A DNA stretch of 64,000 nt from Ornithinimicrobium pekingense DSM 21552 (GTDB lineage Bacteria > Actinomycetota > Actinomycetes > Actinomycetales > Dermatophilaceae): NCBI RefSeq assembly GCF_000421185.1, contig NZ_ATWJ01000009.1, positions 312,868 to 376,867 on the forward strand, read 5' to 3'. Of this stretch, positions 55,466-62,973 are shown piece after piece. Positions within the stretch are counted from its first letter, which is position 1, and the number at the start of each line of letters is the position of its first letter. Below the pieces are notes generated by a model. It searched no databases and was not told the DNA's origin. It worked only from the letters and a program-made list of their open reading frames with translations. Position numbers and translations under genes: made by a program.

Positions 55466-56599
55466 TCAGCCGGTCCACTCCCCCGTGCGCCACGCCCGCT
55501 CGAGCACGGCGGTGTAGGGACGGGTGTCCCAGTCGTGCCCGCTCACCCACGCGTCGTCGCCGTAGGTGTCGGCGTAGCGGCTCGCGTCATCGCACAGCAG
55601 CGTGACGATCGACCCGGCCCTGCCCTGCTCGCGCAGCTCGCACGCCAGGCGCAGCACGCCGTACATCGCCGTGCCGGTGGACGGGCCGCAGGAGAGGCCC
55701 AGCTCCTCGCGCAGGAACCGCATGGCCGCGACCGAGGCGGCGTCGGGCACCCCGAGCATGCGGTCGACGACGCCGGGGACGAAGCTGGGCTCCACGCGGG
55801 GGCGGCCGATGCCCTCGATGCGCGAGCCGCACGGTGCCCTGCCCGGCGCCTCGCCACCCCCGAACGCCGGCAGGAACGCCGACCCCTCCGGGTCCACCAC
55901 GCACAGCCGGCTGGCGTGCCCCTTGAGCCGCACGTAGCGCCCGATCGTGGCCGACGTGCCGCCGGTGCCGGCGCCGACGACGAGCCACTCGGGCACCGGG
56001 TGCCGCTCCAGCGCCATCTGCTCGAAGATCGACTCGGCGATGTTGTTGTTGCCGCGCCAGTCGGTCGCCCGCTCGGCGTAGGTGAACTGGTCCATGAAGT
56101 AGCCGTCGTAGCGCTCCGCGAGCTCGCGGCTCACGTCATACACGGCCGCCGCGTCCTCGACGAGGTGGCAGGAGCCGCCCTCCCGCTCGATGAGCGCGAT
56201 CTTCTCGGTGCTGGTGTCGCGGTGCATGACGGCCACGAACGGCAGCCCGAGCATGCGGGCGAAGTGCGCCTCGCTGACGGCGGTCGAGCCCGAGCTGGCC
56301 TCGATGACGGTCGTGCCCTCGCGGATCGCGCCGTTGCACAGGGCGTGGAGGAACAGCGAGCGCGCAAGACGGTGCTTGAGGCTGCCGGTGGGGTGGGTCG
56401 ACTCGTCCTTGAGGTAGAGGTCGACCTGCCATCCGGCCGGCATCCGGACGTGCACCAGGTGCGTGTCGGCGCTGCGGTTGGCGTCGGCGCGCAGGCGCCG
56501 CACCGCCTCGTCGGTCCAGGCCCGGTCGGCCGGTCGCGGCGGGCGCACGTCGCGCAGCGGCTGCACGCCGGTTGCGGGCGGGGTCTGCTGGAGGCTCAC
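55466..56599 (-). CDS. Cds1-like PLP-dependent L-cysteine desulfhydrase
   Basis: This 377-residue protein belongs to the cysteine-synthase fold. PLP Lys is in [13 protein letters not shown], the Ser/Thr loop in [12 protein letters not shown], and the phosphate loop in [15 protein letters not shown]. It resembles mycobacterial Rv3684/Cds1, which releases H2S from cysteine; that activity is inferred here. It follows a sulfide oxidoreductase and sulfur carriers on the same strand, and also has its own TAGCGT box. Confidence 0.82.
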   Translation of the reverse strand: MSLQQTPPATGVQPLRDVRPPRPADRAWTDEAVRRLRADANRSADTHLVHVRMPAGWQVDLYLKDESTHPTGSLKHRLARSLFLHALCNGAIREGTTVIEASSGSTAVSEAHFARMLGLPFVAVMHRDTSTEKIALIEREGGSCHLVEDAAAVYDVSRELAERYDGYFMDQFTYAERATDWRGNNNIAESIFEQMALERHPVPEWLVVGAGTGGTSATIGRYVRLKGHASRLCVVDPEGSAFLPAFGGGEAPGRAPCGSRIEGIGRPRVEPSFVPGVVDRMLGVPDAASVAAMRFLREELGLSCGPSTGTAMYGVLRLACELREQGRAGSIVTLLCDDASRYADTYGDDAWVSGHDWDTRPYTAVLERAWRTGEWTG

Positions 56600-56606
56600 C
56601 CGCCCG

Positions 56607-56612
56607 ACGCTA
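56607..56612 (-). promoter_or_regulatory. -10 box TAGCGT, leaderless
   Basis: The box ends seven bases before GTG 56599, in the 21-bp gap after the DsrE-like gene. The desulfhydrase could thus be transcribed independently. Confidence 0.55.
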
Positions 56613-56620
56613 CCGGCCGC

Positions 56621-57271
56621 TCAGACGAAAACGACCTGGGCGCCCTCGGCGATGTCGATGAAGTCTCCGGCGCTGATAACACCCTCCACGCCCGGGTGCA
56701 GGTCGGCCTCGATCATCTTCATCATGTCGTAGGTCAGCCGGCAGGCGTACATGTGCGCGCCAGAGGCCTGGAGCAGGTCGAGGAAGTCGGGGATCGAGGG
56801 GATCTCCATCTCCTCCATCTGCTTCTTCATCATCCGGGTGGCGAAGCCGGTCATCCCCGGCAGGTTGCCCATCGCCTGCGGCATCGAGACGTGCTCGAGG
56901 CCGGGCCGGAGCCGGCCCAGGTCGGGCATGTGCATGGCGGTGTTGCCCGACAGCGTGAACTTGAGGTTGTCGTAGGTCTTGGTGTTGATGATGTCCAGGC
57001 CCCAGAAGGTGAAGAAGATGTGCACCTCGACGCCCTCGCCCAGCGCGGCGTTGCCCATGATGAGCGCCGGGTAGGCCATGTCCAGGTTGCCCTTGGAGCA
57101 GATGAAGGCCATCTTGCGGGGCCCGGAGTATGCGGCCGCGCCGGTGCCCTGGGTCGCCGTCGCCGCAGCGGTGGCGCCGTTGCCCTGCGGCGCGGGGGTC
57201 CGGCCCCGGTCGCCGAAGTCCGGCATGATGAAGCCCTCGGGGGGCGTGGTGCGGGTGGTGGTCGTGCTCAT
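56621..57271 (-). CDS. DsrE2-like (DsrE/DsrF/DsrH family) sulfur-carrier protein
   Basis: The protein has 216 residues. A Thr/Ala/Pro-rich tail (1-50) precedes the core KMAFICSKGNLDMAYPALIMGNAAL and EVHIFFTFWGLDIINTK. Cys58 in ICSKG and Cys177 in YACRLTYDMM are candidate persulfide sites. DsrE-type proteins pass sulfane sulfur to TusA/TusE partners, and a TusE-like gene stands 30 bp upstream. AGGAGGA precedes the ATG. Confidence 0.85.
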   Translation of the reverse strand: MSTTTTRTTPPEGFIMPDFGDRGRTPAPQGNGATAAATATQGTGAAAYSGPRKMAFICSKGNLDMAYPALIMGNAALGEGVEVHIFFTFWGLDIINTKTYDNLKFTLSGNTAMHMPDLGRLRPGLEHVSMPQAMGNLPGMTGFATRMMKKQMEEMEIPSIPDFLDLLQASGAHMYACRLTYDMMKMIEADLHPGVEGVISAGDFIDIAEGAQVVFV

Positions 57272-57301
57272 GGTGGGTCCTCCTCCTCGTCGGTGGGTGG
57301 C

Positions 57302-57616
57302 TCAGACGCAGCCGACGGGCTTGGGCAGGCCGGAGAGCCAGGCCATCTTCTTGGCGGGCTTGCCGGGGTAGAGGGCGAACAGGGTCTTGATGTCGAAGCC
57401 GCCGACGGTCTGCATGCGCCGCAGGGTCGGGGTGACTCCGGTGGTGGCCGAGTCCTCGCGCATGAAGCGCAGGGTGGCCAGGTGGTCCTCGCTCAGCTCG
57501 AGGTCGATGAGGGCGGCCAGGTCGGTGGCGAGGTCCTCGCTCCAGTCCTCCCTGCGCGTCAGGAAACCCTCGGTGTCGACCTCGAAGGTCCGTCCGTTGA
57601 GCGTGTTGGTGGGCAT
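57302..57616 (-). CDS. TusE/DsrC-like sulfur relay protein
   Basis: This 104-residue protein has the DsrC/TusE pattern: LNGRTFEVDTEGFLTRREDWSEDLA and the C-terminal arm SGLPKPVGCV. Cys103 is the conserved penultimate Cys. The second DsrC Cys, ten or so residues upstream, is absent, so it is TusE-like. It starts eight bases after the flavoprotein stop. Confidence 0.85.
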   Translation of the reverse strand: MPTNTLNGRTFEVDTEGFLTRREDWSEDLATDLAALIDLELSEDHLATLRFMREDSATTGVTPTLRRMQTVGGFDIKTLFALYPGKPAKKMAWLSGLPKPVGCV

Positions 57617-57624
57617 CGCGGCTC

Positions 57625-58863
57625 TCACTCCTTCGGCCGGCGCTTGCCGGCCATCGACATGTGGCTGGAGACGGGCAGGCGGCGGCCGGGGAGCAGCATC
57701 TTCCAGTAGATCTGCTCGAACGCCAGCTTGCCCAGGTGGTTGACCCGTGAGGGCTTGAGCAGCGTCATCGGGCCGGCGACCGGGACCGGGAAGGTCCCCT
57801 TGAGCGGCTCGGTGTCGTAGTTGAAGTCGAGCAGCATCGCCTGGCCGCGGCCGGACTCGACGAAGCAGTTGGCGTGCCCGTCGAAGGAGTTGGGCAGCGG
57901 TCGGCCCTGCGTGGCGGCGACGAAGTTGTCGACGAACTCCTCGGTGGCGAAGTGGGCCACCGACCCCGCCTTGGAGGTCGGGATGTCGCTGGCGTCGCCG
58001 AGCACGAAGATCCGCTCGTCCACGACCGAGCGCAGGGTGTGCTTGTCGACGGGGACGAAGCCCGCGTCGTTGCCCAGGCCGGAGTCCGTGACGAACTGCT
58101 GGCCGACGTTGGGCGGCACGGTCACGAGCAGGTCGAACGGCAGCTCTCGCCCGTCGTAGGCGACGAGCCTGTGCTGCTCGTTGTCGATCCGCTCGACCGC
58201 GAAGTCGGCGGCCAGACGGATGCTGCGGTCCTTGAGCAGCCCGCCGAGCTCTGCCGAGGCGACCGGCTTGGTGAAGGCGCCGTCGAGCGGGGTCACGTAG
58301 GTGATGTCGACCTTGTGCCGGACGCCCTTCTTGCGGAAGTGGTCCTCCACGAGGAAGGCGAACTCCAGCGGGGCCACCGGGCACTTGATGGGCATCTCGG
58401 TGATGTGCACCAGGATGCGGCCGGCGGTGAACCCGGCGAGCGCCTCCTTGAGGGCGACCGACCCCTCGTAGGTGTAGAACTCGTGGACCTTGTCCCGCCA
58501 CAGCGCGCCGTCGGCCATGCCGTCGACGAGGGTCGGGTCGGGGCGGGTGCCGGAGGCGATGACCAGCCAGTCGTAGGACAGGCGGCGCCCGTCGACCAGC
58601 TCGACCTCGCGCTGCTCGCGGTGCACGCGCGCGATCGCGGCCTCGACGAAGTCGACGCCGTCGTGGAGGAGCTCGCGGCGGTCCTTGACGACGCGCTCCG
58701 GCTTCATCCAGAACGGGATGAACAGGTAGCCCGGCTGGTAGCGGTGCTGGGTGTCCTGGTCCACGACGGTGATCGACCAGGCGTCCTGGTCGAGGGTCGC
58801 GCGCAGGTGGTTCGCGGCCATGGTGCCGGCGGTCCCGGCCCCGAGGATGAGCAGCTTTTCCAT
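57625..58863 (-). CDS. Sulfide:quinone oxidoreductase-like flavoprotein
   Basis: This 412-residue protein has FAD-binding LILGAGTAG at residues 5-13, LVIASGTRPDP, GDASDIPTSKAGSVAHFATE and a hydrophobic C-terminal region suited to membrane association. Cys161 (IKCPVAP) and Cys332 (ANCFVES) match the spacing of the redox cysteines of SQR and flavocytochrome c sulfide dehydrogenase. It should oxidise sulfide to persulfide or polysulfide. It is the first gene of the sulfur operon. Confidence 0.87.
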   Translation of the reverse strand: MEKLLILGAGTAGTMAANHLRATLDQDAWSITVVDQDTQHRYQPGYLFIPFWMKPERVVKDRRELLHDGVDFVEAAIARVHREQREVELVDGRRLSYDWLVIASGTRPDPTLVDGMADGALWRDKVHEFYTYEGSVALKEALAGFTAGRILVHITEMPIKCPVAPLEFAFLVEDHFRKKGVRHKVDITYVTPLDGAFTKPVASAELGGLLKDRSIRLAADFAVERIDNEQHRLVAYDGRELPFDLLVTVPPNVGQQFVTDSGLGNDAGFVPVDKHTLRSVVDERIFVLGDASDIPTSKAGSVAHFATEEFVDNFVAATQGRPLPNSFDGHANCFVESGRGQAMLLDFNYDTEPLKGTFPVPVAGPMTLLKPSRVNHLGKLAFEQIYWKMLLPGRRLPVSSHMSMAGKRRPKE

Positions 58864-58873
58864 GTCTCTCACG

Positions 58874-58889
58874 ATACCCCCTACAGTAT
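58874..58889 (-). promoter_or_regulatory. ATAC-N8-GTAT operator candidate before the sulfide operon
   Basis: ATACCCCCTACAGTAT lies 11-26 bp before the flavoprotein ATG and partly overlaps a CTACA-GTA-TGTAG palindrome (58881-58893). It resembles the C-tract, ATAC/GTAT-flanked operators of CsoR/CstR-type regulators. No regulator gene is nearby. Confidence 0.4.
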
Positions 58890-58953
58890 GTAGTAGAAGA
58901 CCGTTCCGGCCTCCTCGCGGCCAGGTGTGACGGACCAGACACCGGCGCCCGCC

Positions 58954-58959
58954 TACCAT
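58954..58959 (+). promoter_or_regulatory. -10 box TACCAT, leaderless
   Basis: The box ends seven bases before GTG 58967. Confidence 0.55.
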
Positions 58960-58966
58960 CGGTGCC

Positions 58967-59338
58967 GTGACCTCCCCACGCTGGCCCCGCTCGGTCTACG
59001 GCACCGGCACCGAGCCCGACCCGCGCTTCTCGCTGGCCAACGAGCGCACCTTCCTGGCGTGGATCCGCACCTCCCTGGCGCTGCTCGCCGTGGCGGCCGC
59101 GGTGGACGCGCTGCCGCTGGGCGTCGGCGAGGCCGCGCAGGCCTCGCTCGCGGCGGTGCTGGCGCTGACCGGGCTGATGGCGGCCTTCCACGCCTGGCGC
59201 GGCTGGGCGCGCACGGAGCGGGCGATGCGCCAGGACACGCCCATGCCGGGCAACGCCGCGGGCGTCGTGGTCGTCATCGGTGTCGCGGTCGCGGGGGTCG
59301 TGCTGCTGGTCGCCACCCTGATGCAGGTGGCGGACTGA
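58967..59338 (+). CDS. YidH-type DUF202 membrane protein
   Basis: This 123-residue protein has the DUF202 signature DPRFSLANERTFLAWIRTSLALLA and three membrane helices. No function is established. It is paired with a second DUF202 gene two bases downstream, the usual arrangement of long and short forms. Confidence 0.9.
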   Translation: MTSPRWPRSVYGTGTEPDPRFSLANERTFLAWIRTSLALLAVAAAVDALPLGVGEAAQASLAAVLALTGLMAAFHAWRGWARTERAMRQDTPMPGNAAGVVVVIGVAVAGVVLLVATLMQVAD

Positions 59339-59340
59339 CC

Positions 59341-59682
59341 GTGCCCACGAGGGACCCGGGCCTGCAGCAGGAGCGCACCGCGCTCGCCTGGCGGCGCACC
59401 GGCCTCGCCCTCGTCATCGGCGCGCTGACGATCGGCCGGCTGACGATGGACACCCTCGGCACCAGCGTGCTCGTCCCGGCCGCCGCGGCCGCCGTCCTGG
59501 CGGCCTGGGTGGTGAGCGTGACCCTGCGCGGCCGGCGTTACGCCCTGGCCCACCCCGACGAGCCGCACTTCGACCGCATCCTGCGGGACGGTCGGGTGCC
59601 GGCCGTGGTCGCGCTCGTCACCGTGGCGCTGGCCGTGGGCGAGCTCACCGCCGCCCTGGTGCAGCTACTCACCCTCCGCTGA
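59341..59682 (+). CDS. DUF202 membrane protein, short form
   Basis: This 113-residue protein begins with PGLQQERTALAWRRTGLALVIGA and has three membrane helices. GTG start two bases after the previous stop. The stop directly abuts the convergent DUF1905 gene. Confidence 0.87.
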   Translation: MPTRDPGLQQERTALAWRRTGLALVIGALTIGRLTMDTLGTSVLVPAAAAAVLAAWVVSVTLRGRRYALAHPDEPHFDRILRDGRVPAVVALVTVALAVGELTAALVQLLTLR

Positions 59683-59976
59683 CTAGCCTGCCCTGATCGT
59701 CAGGCCGACGGTGACGACGTCGCCCAGCTCGATGCCCTCGGCGGCGCGCACCGCGTCCTTGACCGGCACCCAGAACGACCCCTGGCGCGGCCACAGCGAG
59801 GTCGTGAACCGGGTGGCCCCGATGCGCCCGGTGACCGGGATCATCCCCCAGCCGTAGGTGACCTCGCGCATGATGTCGCCCAGCCACGCCGACTCCTCCG
59901 GCGGGGTGACGAGGAAGTGGAAGGGCGCGGGCCCGCGCCACTCGACGACCTCCGCGCTGAACTCCAGGTCGGCCAT
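59683..59976 (-). CDS. DUF1905 protein
   Basis: This 97-residue protein has the DUF1905 pattern: FSAEVVEWRGPAPFHFLVTP, TRFTTSLWPRQGSFWVPVKDAVR and GDVVTVGLTI. It is a small beta-barrel-like domain of unknown role. It is divergent from a paralogue at 60058. Confidence 0.85.
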   Translation of the reverse strand: MADLEFSAEVVEWRGPAPFHFLVTPPEESAWLGDIMREVTYGWGMIPVTGRIGATRFTTSLWPRQGSFWVPVKDAVRAAEGIELGDVVTVGLTIRAG

Positions 59977-59983
59977 GACGCCG

Positions 59984-59989
59984 ACGCTA
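59984..59989 (-). promoter_or_regulatory. -10 box TAGCGT, leaderless
   Basis: The box ends seven bases before ATG 59976. Confidence 0.6.
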
Positions 59990-60045
59990 CCCGGGGTGCC
60001 GGACAGGAGCGGTCCGCGTCCCGCCGCTCTGTCGGACGGCAGGCC

Positions 60046-60051
60046 TACGCT
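60046..60051 (+). promoter_or_regulatory. -10 box TACGCT, leaderless
   Basis: The box ends six bases before ATG 60058. Confidence 0.6.
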
Positions 60052-60057
60052 CGGTCC

Positions 60058-60357
60058 ATGGCCGAGACGTGCCGCTTCACCGCCGAGCTGTGGCGCTGGG
60101 CCGCCGCGCAGGACGCCTGGTTCTTCGTGACGCTGCCCGACGACGCGAGCGCGCTCGTGCGCGAGCGCCCCCGTCCCCGGCGCGGCTTCGGGTCGGTCCG
60201 CGTCGAGGTCACGGTCGGCACGACCACCTGGCGCACCTCCGTGTTCCCCGACAGCGGCAGCGGACGCTACGTGCTGCCGGTGAAGAAGGCGGTCCGCACC
60301 GCCGAGGACCTCGAGGAGGGCGAGCCGGTCGACGTGCGGCTCTCGGTCCTGGAGTGA
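60058..60357 (+). CDS. DUF1905 protein, second copy
   Basis: This 99-residue paralogue has FTAELWRWAAAQDAWFFVTLP, TTWRTSVFPDSGSGRYVLPVKKAVR and GEPVDVRLSV. It differs mainly by a basic loop (RERPRPRRGFG). It is followed after 26 bp by a GNAT gene with its own promoter box. Confidence 0.85.
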   Translation: MAETCRFTAELWRWAAAQDAWFFVTLPDDASALVRERPRPRRGFGSVRVEVTVGTTTWRTSVFPDSGSGRYVLPVKKAVRTAEDLEEGEPVDVRLSVLE

Positions 60358-60370
60358 GGGCCGGCGGGAC

Positions 60371-60376
60371 TACCGT
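60371..60376 (+). promoter_or_regulatory. -10 box TACCGT, leaderless
   Basis: The box ends seven bases before GTG 60384. Confidence 0.6.
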
Positions 60377-60383
60377 GGCCGCC

Positions 60384-60863
60384 GTGATCATCCGCCCCGT
60401 CCGCCCGTCGGAGCACGCCCGCGTCGGGGAGCTCCTCGTCGCCGCCTACGCCCCCAGCGGGATGCCGCCGGAGGTGCCCTACTGGTCAGCGCTGCGCGAC
60501 ACGGCCGCCCGCACCCGCGACGCGGAGGTGTGGGTGGCCGAGCTCGACGGCGCCGTCGTCGGCACGGTCACCTGGGCCGGGCACGGCTCCGGCCAGCGCG
60601 AGATCGCGCGGGAGGACGAGGCGGAGTTCCGGATGCTGGCCGTCGACCCGACGGCGCAGGGGCGCGGCGTCGGGCAGGCGCTGCTTGCCGCGGTCGCGGA
60701 GCGGGCGCGCCAGGACGGGTATGCAGCTCTCGTCCTGTGCAGCGCCACGTGGATGGCCCCCGCCCACCGTCTCTACGCGCGCGCCGGCTTCGACCGCATA
60801 CCGGAGCGCGACTGGACCCCCGTGCCCGGCGTCGACCTGCTGGCCTACCGGAAGGCGCTCTGA
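60384..60863 (+). CDS. GNAT-family N-acetyltransferase
   Basis: This 159-residue protein has VIIRPVRPSEHARVGELLVAAY, acetyl-CoA loop VDPTAQGRGVGQALLAAV and MAPAHRLYARAGF. The substrate is unknown. The start is set by the TACCGT box. The repeat array begins on the base after its stop codon. Confidence 0.88.
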   Translation: MIIRPVRPSEHARVGELLVAAYAPSGMPPEVPYWSALRDTAARTRDAEVWVAELDGAVVGTVTWAGHGSGQREIAREDEAEFRMLAVDPTAQGRGVGQALLAAVAERARQDGYAALVLCSATWMAPAHRLYARAGFDRIPERDWTPVPGVDLLAYRKAL

Positions 60864-60952
60864 GCGGACGCACCACGTCCTCGGTCGGGGCAGGCGCGTA
60901 CACACGACGTCGTCGGTCGGCCTGGAGGCGTACACACGACGTCGTCGGTCGG
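60864..60952. repeat. Array of three 25-bp repeats with a 32-bp period
   Basis: Units start at 60864, 60896 and 60928. The last two are identical; the first matches them at 21 of 25 positions. Seven-base spacers separate them. The identical units contain the palindrome ACGACGTCGT. Related units occur at 63415-63472. The remaining 60953-61109 region holds no recognised gene. Confidence 0.8.
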
Positions 60953-61109
60953 GAGGGGGCCGTCGGGAGGGGGCGGGCGCGGCCCGTGTCCTTCGACTGA
61001 CCGGCTGCCCCCCGTGTGAAAGGCTGGAACCAGCGGCACAATGGGGCCGTCGGACCGCCGGGTCCACCAGGGGGTCCCCGCCGCGCCACGACTCGAGGAG
61101 AGAGACGAC

Positions 61110-62345
61110 ATGAACGACCAGCCGCTCGCCGCACCGCAGCCCCTGTCGGCTCCCGCGCCCCTCACCCTCACGGCGCCGGCTCCCGCGGAGCCGGTGGCCG
61201 AGACCGCGGCCCCGAAGATGGCGCCGCCGGTCGACCCCCAGGCGGTCCCCGCCCTGGACAAGAAGGTCGAGGACTTCCTGCACGGCCTGACCCAGACCGA
61301 GACCCGTTCCCCCGAGTTCGCCAAGCGGGCCGCCGACGTCCGCACGATGGGCGACGCGGAGATCCGCAGCGCCGCCGAGACCTCCAACCGCCTGCTCAAG
61401 TCGCCGGTGCGCGCGCTCAACGAGGGCGGCATCTCCAAGGAGTCCAAGGTGGGGCGCACCCTGATGGAGCTGCGCCGCACCGTCGAGGACCTCGACCCGG
61501 CGCAGGCCGAGGGAGCCAAGAAGTTCCTCGGGATGATCCCCTTCGGGGACCGGCTGCGCGACTACTTCCGCAAGTACGAGTCGGCCGAGAAGCACCTCGA
61601 CGGCATCCTCCACGCGCTGCGCAGCGGCCAGGACGAGCTGTCCAAGGACAACGCCGCGCTCAACATGGAGAAGCAGCACCTGTGGGACTCCATGGGCCGC
61701 CTCAACCAGTACGTCTACATCGCCGAGCAGCTCGACGCCAAGGTGTCCGCGCACGTGGCGATGCTCGAGGAGACCGACCCCGAGACGGCCAAGGCCATGC
61801 GCGAGGACGTGCTGTTCTACGTCCGCCAGAAGCACCAGGACCTGCTCACCCAGCTCGCGGTGTCGATCCAGAACTACCTGGCGATCGACATCATCATGAA
61901 GAACAACATCGAGCTCATCAAGGGTGTCGACCGCGCCTCGACGACCACGGTCAGCGCGCTGCGCACCGCGGTCCTCGTCGCCCAGGCCCTCAACAACCAG
62001 CGCCTCGTCCTCGACCAGATCACCGCGCTCAACAGCACCACCTCGGACATGATCCAGCGCACCTCCGAGATGCTGCGGGACAACTCCGTGGCGATCCAGG
62101 AGCAGGCGGCCTCCTCCACGATCGGCCTGGAGCAGCTGCAGGCCGCCTTCGCCAACATCTACGAGACGATGGACGCGATCGACGCCTTCCGCTCCCAGGC
62201 GCTGGACTCCATGTCCCAGACGATCGGCGTGCTCGAGGGCGAGGTGGAGAAGTCCCGCGGCTACCTCGACCGAGCCCAGCGCACCGACGCGCGCCTGGCC
62301 GGCGGGGACCTCGACCTCGGGGACGTCCCCCCGACGCGCCGATGA
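61110..62345 (+). CDS. telA: TelA-family toxic-anion resistance protein
   Basis: This 411-residue, mostly helical protein has a Pro/Ala-rich N-terminus, then the TelA core (LGMIPFGDRLRDYFRKYESAEKHLDGIL, LWDSMGRLNQYVYIAEQLD and DIIMKNNIELIKGVDRASTTTVSALRTAV). TelA proteins are linked to tellurite and envelope stress resistance; the mechanism is unclear. GAGGAGAG precedes the ATG. First gene of an operon with an XpaC-like and an AAA+ protein. Confidence 0.92.
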   Translation: MNDQPLAAPQPLSAPAPLTLTAPAPAEPVAETAAPKMAPPVDPQAVPALDKKVEDFLHGLTQTETRSPEFAKRAADVRTMGDAEIRSAAETSNRLLKSPVRALNEGGISKESKVGRTLMELRRTVEDLDPAQAEGAKKFLGMIPFGDRLRDYFRKYESAEKHLDGILHALRSGQDELSKDNAALNMEKQHLWDSMGRLNQYVYIAEQLDAKVSAHVAMLEETDPETAKAMREDVLFYVRQKHQDLLTQLAVSIQNYLAIDIIMKNNIELIKGVDRASTTTVSALRTAVLVAQALNNQRLVLDQITALNSTTSDMIQRTSEMLRDNSVAIQEQAASSTIGLEQLQAAFANIYETMDAIDAFRSQALDSMSQTIGVLEGEVEKSRGYLDRAQRTDARLAGGDLDLGDVPPTRR

Positions 62346-62364
62346 GCCGGAGGCGCTGAGGAGC

Positions 62365-62973
62365 ATGGGGTTCTCCGACCTGCTGGACCGCATGCTCGGG
62401 CGGGCACCGGCGCAGGAGCAGGAGCGTCTCGTCCTGCCGCCGCCGCCCACCGCCGACGACGTGTATGCGGCCCTGACCCAGACCGAGGAGCTGCTCGCCT
62501 CCAGCGCGCTTCCCTCGGTCGTCACCGCGCGCGCCCAGCGCGTGGTCGACACGGTCCGAGACACCGTCCCGCGCCTGGGACGCGTCAGCGGCAGCGACCT
62601 CGGCTACACGGTGGTGGCGACCGCCACCGACTACCTGCCCGAGGCGGTCGGCGCCTACCAGCGCCTCCCCCGCCGGTATGCCGACACCCGCCCCGTCGAC
62701 GGCGCCAAGACCTCGCTGATGGTGCTGGTCGACCAGCTCGACCTGCTCGGCCTGACGATGGACCGGGTCTTCGACGCCGTCTACCGCGACGACGCCCGTG
62801 AGCTGGTCGCGCAGGGCCGCTTCATCGCCGAGAAGTTCGGCAGCTCAGGCACCGGCGGCCGGCTGCGGATCACCGACGACGACGAGGCGCCCCTGCCGGA
62901 GCAGCCCGACGACCCCACCGGACCGGTCAGCCCCGTCTCCCCGCTCGCCCCGCCCGAAGGAAGGGACCGATGA
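62365..62973 (+). CDS. XpaC-like protein partner of TelA
   Basis: This 202-residue soluble protein has a helical central region ([14 protein letters not shown], then [44 protein letters not shown]) that resembles XpaC, a family commonly adjacent to telA. The homology is weak and rests partly on context. The tail is Pro/Asp-rich. Its stop overlaps the next ATG. Confidence 0.55.
   Translation: MGFSDLLDRMLGRAPAQEQERLVLPPPPTADDVYAALTQTEELLASSALPSVVTARAQRVVDTVRDTVPRLGRVSGSDLGYTVVATATDYLPEAVGAYQRLPRRYADTRPVDGAKTSLMVLVDQLDLLGLTMDRVFDAVYRDDARELVAQGRFIAEKFGSSGTGGRLRITDDDEAPLPEQPDDPTGPVSPVSPLAPPEGRDR

Noticed and set aside
60864-60952. CRISPR array
   Set aside because: Spacers are only 7 bp, the first unit is diverged and no cas genes are present.
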